The notes under the pieces were generated by a model that did not search any database, was not told the origin of the DNA, and was given only the letters and a program-made list of their open reading frames with translations. The translations under genes were made by a program, and so were the position numbers. Below are positions 6,328 to 11,086 of a DNA stretch of 11,086 bases, in pieces. The stretch is from Comamonadaceae bacterium (GTDB lineage Bacteria; Pseudomonadota; Gammaproteobacteria; Burkholderiales; Burkholderiaceae_C), in NCBI GenBank assembly GCA_947451445.1, contig CANFZJ010000064.1, positions 1 to 11,086 of the forward strand. The letters run 5' to 3'. How positions within the stretch are numbered: position 1 is the first letter of the stretch; each line of letters begins with the position of its first letter.

Positions 6328-9300
6328 TTAGAACGGCAAGTCCATGTTGCGCAGATCGCGCTTGGTTTCCACCATCACCAGGGGTTCTGGCTCGGCAGCC
6401 ACCACGATCGGGCGAATGCGTGGCACACGTACAGGCACGGGTTCTGCTGCAATGGCCGCTTGCACCGCAGCCACGCGGTCAGGCGATGTACCCACCCACT
6501 GCAAACCAGAGCTTTGGGCCAGTTGGTCCAGCTCGGCAATCGGCAAGGCAAAAGGCGCTGTCTTGGCAGGCACGGCCACGGGTGCCGGAGCCGCAGGTAC
6601 GGGCGCCGGAGCCGCAGGTACGGGAGCCGGAGCACTGATGACAGCCACAGGAGCCACTTCAGCGACGACGGGAGCCGCCACCATGACTGCAGCCCGCTCT
6701 ACCAAAGACTCGGCAGCAGGTTCCACCGGATTGGGCACAAAAGCCGCTGGCTCGCCCGATGCATCACGGGGCGCACGGTCTTTGCGGTCACGGCCATAGC
6801 GGTCCCGCGAGCGCTTTTCACGGCGCTGGGGTTCGTCGCCCTCGGCACGGGGTTCCTCGTTGCGTTCAGCGGCGACGGGCGCGGCTGCATCGGCCTCTGC
6901 GACCACCGGCTGGGCAGCGGCAAAGTACGAAGGACGCTCTGGGCGCTCGGCCGGTTCACGGTCCATGCGGGACTCACGTTCAGCGCGGGGCTCGCGCTCT
7001 GCACGTGGTTCACGTTCGGCACGTGGTTCACGTTCGGCACGTGGCTCACGCTCTGGGCGAGGAACACGGACTGCATCGGCCACGGCTTCACCTTGGGATG
7101 CTGGTTGGGCATCACGGGGTTCGCGTAGGTCGGGACGGGGCTCGTCCTGGCGGTCACGGCCTGGGGCACCCTCTTCCCGGTTGCCACGGCCACCACGGCC
7201 ACCACGCGGGCTGCGTTCACCACGCTCGCCGGCATTGCGGGGGCCACGTTCAGGACGCGACTCAGGATCGGTTACTTCCACATTGGCAACCGCCGCGTTG
7301 TCCGCGTTTGCAGGGACCAAAGCCTGGACTTCGGTCTCGGAACGGTCGCGCGGGCCTTGCTGGCGCTCACCACGGCCACGGCCACCACGGCCATTGCGGC
7401 CCTCAGGCGCGCCGTCGGCACGGGCCGGGGCTTCGGGGCGTTCTGCACGGTCGGCATTGCGGTCTGCCCCATTACGGGGGCCACGCTCTGGACGGCCTTC
7501 TGGGGCGTCGCGGCCTTCGGCATTGCGGGGACCACGTCCACCGTTGCGCGCCTGGCCTTCAGCAGGGGCTTCGTCGCGGCCACCACGACCACCACGGCCA
7601 CCACGGCTGGCACCGTCACCACGTGGGTTGCGGGGTTCGCGTTTGCCATCTTCGGGCTTGGCCGTCACCAGCGGCGCGGGCACAGGTGCCAACACAGTGG
7701 GTGCTGGCGCAGCGCCAAACAGGCCCTTCAACCAGCCAAAGAAGCCGGCTTCGACCGATGCTGCCGCCACGGGAGCCGGTGCTGCGGCCACAGGGGCAGG
7801 AGCAGACACTGGAGTCTTGGGCATGGCTTGCGGTGCAGGTGCATCAGGCAGCACGCCCTTGATGACCGGCGTTTGCTTGTTGGTCGGCTCTTGCGAGCGG
7901 CGCGTGACCGAGGTGGCGCTGTCGATCTCATCGGCCATTTTGTAGCTGGCTTCGATATGGTCCAGGCGCGGATCGTCGTGTTTCAGGCGTTCCAGCTTGT
8001 AGTTGGGTGTTTCCAGCGTTTTGTTGGGCACCATCAGCACGTTGATGCGCTGCTTGAGTTCGATCTTGGCGATTTCGGTACGCTTTTCGTTCAGCAGGAA
8101 CGAAGCCACATCGACAGGCACCTGGCACATCACCGAAGCGGTGTTGTCCTTCAGCGACTCTTCCTGGATGATGCGCAGGATTTGCAATGCCGAGCTTTCG
8201 GTATCGCGGATGTGGCCGGAACCACCGCAGCGTGGGCAAGGAATCGAAGCGCCTTCGCTCAACGCCGGACGCAGGCGCTGGCGGCTCATTTCCATCAGGC
8301 CGAACTTGCTGATGGTGCCGAACTGCACACGGGCGCGGTCCTGGCGCAGCGCGTCGCGCAGGCGGTTTTCCACGTCGCGGCGGTTACGGCTTTCTTCCAT
8401 GTCGATAAAGTCGATCACGATCAGGCCGCCCAGGTCGCGCAGACGCATCTGGCGCGCCACTTCTTCGGCGGCTTCCAGATTGGTGCGGGTGGCGGTTTCC
8501 TCGATGTCGCCACCACGGATGGAGCGGGCCGAGTTCACGTCCACCGACACCAAGGCTTCGGTGTGGTCAATCACGATGGCGCCGCCGGAAGGCAGCTGTA
8601 CGGTGCGGGCGTAGGCCGATTCGATCTGGTGCTCAATCTGGAAGCGGCTGAACAGTGGCGCATCGTCACGGTAGCGCTTCACACGGGCAGCGTGTTCGGG
8701 CATGACGTGGGCCATGAACTGCTGGGCCTGCTCGTACACGTCGTCGGTGTCGATCAGGATGTCGCCGATGTCGTGGTTGAAGTAGTCGCGGATGGCACGG
8801 ATGACCAAGCTGGATTCCTGGTAAATCAGGAAGGCGCCCTTGCCGCCCTTGCCCGCGCCGTCGATCGCGGTCCACAGCTTGAGCAGGTAGTTCAGATCCC
8901 ACTGCAATTCGGGGGCGCTGCGGCCGATACCGGCGGTGCGCGCAATGATGGACATACCGTTGGGATATTCCAACTGGTCCATGTTTTCCTTCAGCTCGGC
9001 GCGGTCTTCACCCTCGATGCGGCGGCTGACGCCACCACCACGGGGGTTATTTGGCATCAGCACCACATAACGGCCGGCCAGCGACACAAAGGTCGTCAGG
9101 GCCGCGCCCTTGTTGCCGCGCTCTTCTTTTTCCACCTGGACCAGCAGCTCCTGGCCTTCGCGAATGGCGTCTTGGATACGCGCTTGGCTGGCAGACACGC
9201 CTTGGGCGAAATACTGTTTGGAGATTTCTTTGAAGGGCAGAAAACCGTGGCGGTCTTCGCCGTAATCGACGAAACAGGCTTCCAGCGAGGGCTCTACACG

Positions 9301-9441
9301 GGTCACGACCGCTTTGTAGATATTGCCCTTGCGCTGCTCGCGCCCCTCGATTTCAATTTCGTAGTCGAGCAGTTTTTGCCCGTCCACAATCGCTAGCCGA
9401 CGTTCTTCCGACTGCGTTGCATTAATCAGCATCCGTTTCAT
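6328..9441 (-). CDS. rne: Ribonuclease E
   Basis: RNase E is the 5'-end-sensitive endoribonuclease that processes rRNA and tRNA precursors and starts mRNA decay, and scaffolds the degradosome at the membrane. The protein is 1037 residues (E. coli 1061). The catalytic half is canonical: MKRMLINATQSEERRLAIVDG start, S1 domain from about 39 (GNIYKAVVTRVEPSLEACFVDYGEDRHGFLPF), DNase I-like domain with metal-binding aspartates at 301 (VSVDVNSARS) and 344 (VIDFIDM), and Zn-link cysteines 402 and 405 (CPRCGGSG). A short amphipathic stretch GFFGWLKGLFG (566-576) sits where E. coli has its membrane-targeting helix. The rest is disordered: Gly-Arg runs, about five REPRAE repeats (~795-824), PAPVPAA repeats (~940-953), then a conserved-looking NMDLPF end. 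The RG-rich part probably binds RNA; partner-binding motifs cannot be assigned. The start has a good Shine-Dalgarno sequence (AAAGGAA, 9449-9455). It is divergent from rluC. Confidence 0.98.
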   Translation of the reverse strand: MKRMLINATQSEERRLAIVDGQKLLDYEIEIEGREQRKGNIYKAVVTRVEPSLEACFVDYGEDRHGFLPFKEISKQYFAQGVSASQARIQDAIREGQELLVQVEKEERGNKGAALTTFVSLAGRYVVLMPNNPRGGGVSRRIEGEDRAELKENMDQLEYPNGMSIIARTAGIGRSAPELQWDLNYLLKLWTAIDGAGKGGKGAFLIYQESSLVIRAIRDYFNHDIGDILIDTDDVYEQAQQFMAHVMPEHAARVKRYRDDAPLFSRFQIEHQIESAYARTVQLPSGGAIVIDHTEALVSVDVNSARSIRGGDIEETATRTNLEAAEEVARQMRLRDLGGLIVIDFIDMEESRNRRDVENRLRDALRQDRARVQFGTISKFGLMEMSRQRLRPALSEGASIPCPRCGGSGHIRDTESSALQILRIIQEESLKDNTASVMCQVPVDVASFLLNEKRTEIAKIELKQRINVLMVPNKTLETPNYKLERLKHDDPRLDHIEASYKMADEIDSATSVTRRSQEPTNKQTPVIKGVLPDAPAPQAMPKTPVSAPAPVAAAPAPVAAASVEAGFFGWLKGLFGAAPAPTVLAPVPAPLVTAKPEDGKREPRNPRGDGASRGGRGGRGGRDEAPAEGQARNGGRGPRNAEGRDAPEGRPERGPRNGADRNADRAERPEAPARADGAPEGRNGRGGRGRGERQQGPRDRSETEVQALVPANADNAAVANVEVTDPESRPERGPRNAGERGERSPRGGRGGRGNREEGAPGRDRQDEPRPDLREPRDAQPASQGEAVADAVRVPRPEREPRAEREPRAEREPRAEREPRAERESRMDREPAERPERPSYFAAAQPVVAEADAAAPVAAERNEEPRAEGDEPQRREKRSRDRYGRDRKDRAPRDASGEPAAFVPNPVEPAAESLVERAAVMVAAPVVAEVAPVAVISAPAPVPAAPAPVPAAPAPVAVPAKTAPFALPIAELDQLAQSSGLQWVGTSPDRVAAVQAAIAAEPVPVRVPRIRPIVVAAEPEPLVMVETKRDLRNMDLPF
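6583..6633 (-). repeat. 21-bp tandem repeat in the rne 3' part
   Basis: Two adjacent 21-bp units (6583-6603 and 6604-6624) differ only at the first base, and a partial third unit follows. On the coding strand they give PAPVPAA-type heptads in the Pro/Ala-rich linker of RNase E. The near identity at DNA level suggests recent duplication and possible length variation between strains. Confidence 0.8.
6971..7060 (-). repeat. 18-bp tandem repeat, five units, in rne
   Basis: Five 18-bp units start at 6971, 6989, 7007, 7025 and 7043. The units at 7007 and 7025 are identical and the others differ at several positions. Each encodes a REPRAE-like hexapeptide, giving a strongly charged alternating stretch at about residues 795-824 of RNase E. 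The unit length is a multiple of three, so gain or loss of units keeps the frame. Confidence 0.85.
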
Positions 9442-9448
9442 GGTGCGC

Positions 9449-9455
9449 TTCCTTT
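9449..9455 (-). promoter_or_regulatory. Ribosome binding site of rne
   Basis: The minus strand reads AAAGGAA, with the AGGA core about 8 nt before the rne ATG at 9441-9439. It fixes this start. It lies directly downstream of a perfect 8-bp hairpin (9458-9477), so leader structure may affect access to it. Confidence 0.8.
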
Positions 9456-9457
9456 GA

Positions 9458-9477
9458 CTGGACCGTCAACGGTCCAG
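9458..9477 (-). promoter_or_regulatory. Perfect 8-bp hairpin directly upstream of the rne Shine-Dalgarno
   Basis: CTGGACCG and CGGTCCAG (9458-9465, 9470-9477) pair perfectly around a 4-nt loop, UUGA in the rne transcript. The stem ends two bases before the AAAGGAA ribosome binding site. It has no T-run, so it is not a terminator. It is a candidate RNase E binding or cleavage landmark in the leader, by analogy with the E. coli rne 5' UTR hairpins; the function is inferred. Confidence 0.6.
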
Positions 9478-9498
9478 AAATATCGTTCAATTCAATAC

Positions 9499-9513
9499 GG
9501 CCCAAGCCGGGCC
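9499..9513 (-). promoter_or_regulatory. Second rne-leader hairpin
   Basis: GGCCC (9499-9503) and GGGCC (9509-9513) pair around a 5-nt loop. It is separated from the ribosome-proximal hairpin by an A/T-rich single-stranded-looking stretch of about 20 nt (9478-9498), the kind of sequence RNase E prefers to cut. An alternative 4-bp pairing of CGGC with GCCG exists in the same place. Confidence 0.45.
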
Positions 9514-9572
9514 TTTGATGCCTGAACAAACGCATGGAAACAAGCGGAATAACCACAATCAAGCTGCACTAG

Positions 9573-9588
9573 GTGAGCGTCGGCTCAC
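9573..9588 (-). promoter_or_regulatory. Third rne-leader hairpin
   Basis: GTGAGC (9573-9578) and GCTCAC (9583-9588) form a perfect 6-bp stem with a 4-nt loop, about 130 nt upstream of the rne start. It would be in the leader only if transcription starts further upstream, which cannot be confirmed because no clear rne promoter is visible. Confidence 0.4.
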
Positions 9589-9641
9589 AGGGTGACAGTG
9601 GGGGTGGCAGAAGGAAAGCGGGGCGGCAGATGGGCTGAAAA

Positions 9642-9694
9642 GCTATCAAATTTATAGCTGGTAGCGCATAGTATGCATGCGCCAGAGGCGATTT
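9642..9694 (+). repeat. Palindromic mini-repeat in the rne/rluC intergenic region
   Basis: This is the most regular copy of the repeat: GCTAT (9642-9646), 7 nt, ATAGC (9654-9658), TG, 4 nt, CGCA (9665-9668), 9 nt, TGCGC (9678-9682), CAGAGGC and ATTT (9691-9694). It contains two perfect nested stems: AGCTAT with ATAGCT (9641-9646, 9654-9659) and GCGCAT with ATGCGC (9664-9669, 9677-9682). If the rne transcript begins upstream, this copy forms two more hairpins in its leader. Confidence 0.8.
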
Positions 9695-10112
9695 CATCCC
9701 CAAAAGCGGGGCCATGAGCCACCGCCTGAAGATTTGAATCATCACCATCAACACAAGAGTTCTCGCTTCGATCCGTAGAGCGGACTGGACACAACACATA
9801 AGGCATTGGTGCAGACCGGCAAGTTGGGGGGTATTCCGTATCCGTGTTTCCATCGCGTCAGCCCGCCCCTAGAGCGTTTGCCGTCACCGAGAGCCATGGT
9901 TGCTCAGGGGTGTAGCAGATCGCCTTGGGTGGCATCGACTTCGCAGCGCTGCAGGTGCACAACTTACACAGCGCCCTCGTACAGGGCCAAAGGCCCGAAA
10001 TGGGGGTGCCGCGCAAGCCGTTTGGGTACTGTGCTCTAAACTGTGGTGAATCAAGCACTTACACAACACAACGCTGGTGAAAAATATTATAAGTGCTAAC
10101 CACGCACCCCCC
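9695..10112. other. Rest of the rne/rluC divergent intergenic region
   Basis: This stretch of about 420 nt holds no gene I can support; open frames here have no recognisable protein features and no good ribosome binding site. It should contain the divergent promoters of rne and rluC. One small perfect stem, GGGCC with GGCCC around AAA (9984-9996), is visible. An A/T-rich run at 10081-10092 with TATTAT at 10085-10090 could be the rluC -10 element, with TTACAC at 10059 as a poorly spaced -35. No confident rne promoter is seen. I see no tRNA, riboswitch or other RNA that I can name. Confidence 0.5.
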
Positions 10113-11075
10113 ATGTTTGAAGTCAAATTCATTACAGTGGACGCCGATGACGCAGGTCAACGGCTAGACAACTTCCTGATGCGCCACCTCAAAGGCGTAC
10201 CCAAAACCCACGTCTACCGCATCATTCGCAGCGGTGAAGTCCGGGTCAACAAAGGCCGCGCAGCTGCCGACACCCGGATCAATGGCGGTGACGTGGTGCG
10301 GCTGCCACCCACACGCATTTCAGAGCGAGCCGCCGAAAAAGCCGACGCCATGGCCGCACCGAATGCCCCAGCCCGCGAATTTCCGATCCTGCTGGAAGAC
10401 GAACACTTGCTGGCCATCGACAAACCGGCGGGCGTGGCCGTGCATGGCGGCAGCGGGGTCAGTTTTGGGGTGATTGAGCAGCTGCGCATGGCCCGGCCCC
10501 AAGCCCACTTTCTGGAACTGGTACACCGGCTGGACCGTGAAACCTCGGGCATTTTGCTGCTGGCAAAAAAACGTAGCGCCCTGAAACACCTGCAAGACCA
10601 GTTTCGCGAACGGGAAACCGGCAAAACCTACCTAGCCCTGGTGCTGGGGCGCTGGCCCGCCAACAAAAAGGTATTGGACAAACCGTTACACAAGTACCTG
10701 CTGCCTAACGGCGAACGCCGGGTCAAGGTGGTGGCCAAAGACGATCCGGACGGCATGCGTTCGCTTAGCCTGGTCAAAATCGCGCAGCATTTTGACGGAT
10801 TCACGCTGCTGGAGGTGACCATCAAGACCGGCCGCACCCACCAAATCCGCGTGCACCTGGCCAGCGAAGGCTTCTGCATTGCCGGAGATGATAAATATGG
10901 CGACTTCGAAACCAACAAAGCCTTGCAGAAACAGGGGCTCAAACGCATGTTTTTGCACGCCTGGCGTTTGCAGCTGAGCCACCCCGCCAGCGGTGAAAGT
11001 GTGGTGCTGCATGCCGCCTTGCCCGACGAGTTGCAGCGGTTTTTACCAGTGAAACCGGTGCCCGCCAGCCCCTAA
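10113..11075 (+). CDS. rluC: 23S rRNA pseudouridine synthase RluC (RluA family)
   Basis: RluC isomerises specific uridines of 23S rRNA to pseudouridine (955, 2504 and 2580 in E. coli), near the peptidyl-transferase centre. From the ATG at 10113 the protein is 320 residues (E. coli 319). An N-terminal S4 RNA-binding domain spans about 12-68 (AGQRLDNFLMRHLKGVPKTHVYRIIRSGEVRVNKGRA). The RluA-family catalytic motif HRLDRETSGILLLAKK has the catalytic aspartate at residue 141, and RTHQIRVHLA is the conserved C-terminal motif. A GTG at 10077 would add 12 residues, but that stretch overlaps the A/T-rich candidate promoter and neither start has a clear Shine-Dalgarno sequence, so the start is uncertain. 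The divergent pairing with rne matches the E. coli arrangement. Assignment as RluC rather than RluD or another paralogue rests on the N-terminal sequence and this context. Confidence 0.93.
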   Translation: MFEVKFITVDADDAGQRLDNFLMRHLKGVPKTHVYRIIRSGEVRVNKGRAAADTRINGGDVVRLPPTRISERAAEKADAMAAPNAPAREFPILLEDEHLLAIDKPAGVAVHGGSGVSFGVIEQLRMARPQAHFLELVHRLDRETSGILLLAKKRSALKHLQDQFRERETGKTYLALVLGRWPANKKVLDKPLHKYLLPNGERRVKVVAKDDPDGMRSLSLVKIAQHFDGFTLLEVTIKTGRTHQIRVHLASEGFCIAGDDKYGDFETNKALQKQGLKRMFLHAWRLQLSHPASGESVVLHAALPDELQRFLPVKPVPASP

Positions 11076-11086
11076 GTCCGGTTTAC

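Noticed and set aside
7170..7620. Many CCACCACGG-type repeats resembling a repeat array
   Set aside because: These are codons for Gly-Arg runs in the RNase E tail, irregularly spaced within the coding frame, and not a CRISPR or intergenic repeat array.
7357..9396. A 679-codon plus-strand open frame (and a His-rich one at 6759-7862) opposite rne
   Set aside because: These are antisense shadows of the RNase E frame. The composition follows complemented Arg/Gly/Pro codons and there is no family resemblance or ribosome binding site.
9755..9785. A TTCGATCC string resembling a tRNA T-loop
   Set aside because: No acceptor stem, anticodon arm or CCA-adjacent pairing can be built around it.
9569..9853. 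A 94-codon minus-strand ORF between rluC and rne
   Set aside because: It runs straight through the palindromic mini-repeat, has no recognisable domain and no good ribosome binding site, so it is more likely leader or intergenic sequence.

Overview
The window is about 11 kb of high-GC core chromosome from a betaproteobacterium. The protein sequences, the ppc/hemC-hemD-hemX-hemY layout and a characteristic short palindromic repeat point to Burkholderiales, most likely Comamonadaceae (Rhodoferax/Acidovorax-like). The family-level placement is inference from pattern memory, not a database search.

Layout. (1) 1-1970, minus strand: the first three quarters of phosphoenolpyruvate carboxylase (ppc), running off the left edge. 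(2) 1971-2074: a short divergent promoter region. (3) 2075-6084, plus strand: a tight tetrapyrrole operon hemC-hemD-hemX-hemY, with hemC/hemD and hemD/hemX overlapping and hemX/hemY separated by 2 nt. (4) 6085-6327: convergent intergenic region with one palindromic repeat and a strong bidirectional intrinsic terminator. (5) 6328-9441, minus strand: ribonuclease E (rne) with a canonical catalytic half and a long, disordered, repeat-bearing Arg/Gly/Pro-rich C-terminal half. (6) 9442-10112: a roughly 670-nt divergent region with a hairpin-rich rne leader and another palindromic repeat. (7) 10113-11075, plus strand: 23S rRNA pseudouridine synthase rluC.

How the genes work together. HemC and HemD convert porphobilinogen to uroporphyrinogen III. 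HemX and HemY are membrane-anchored accessory proteins of the same operon. RNase E and RluC are RNA-processing and rRNA-modification enzymes whose divergent arrangement is also found in Escherichia coli. PEP carboxylase replenishes oxaloacetate.

The window is ordinary housekeeping DNA and I see no new multi-gene system. The most interesting signal is a family of about 54-bp palindromic mini-repeats with fixed internal spacing. Four copies are visible: two intergenic, one apparently inserted in frame inside hemD, and one degenerate copy lying in ppc coding sequence. The structured leader upstream of rne, a possible autoregulatory element, is second.
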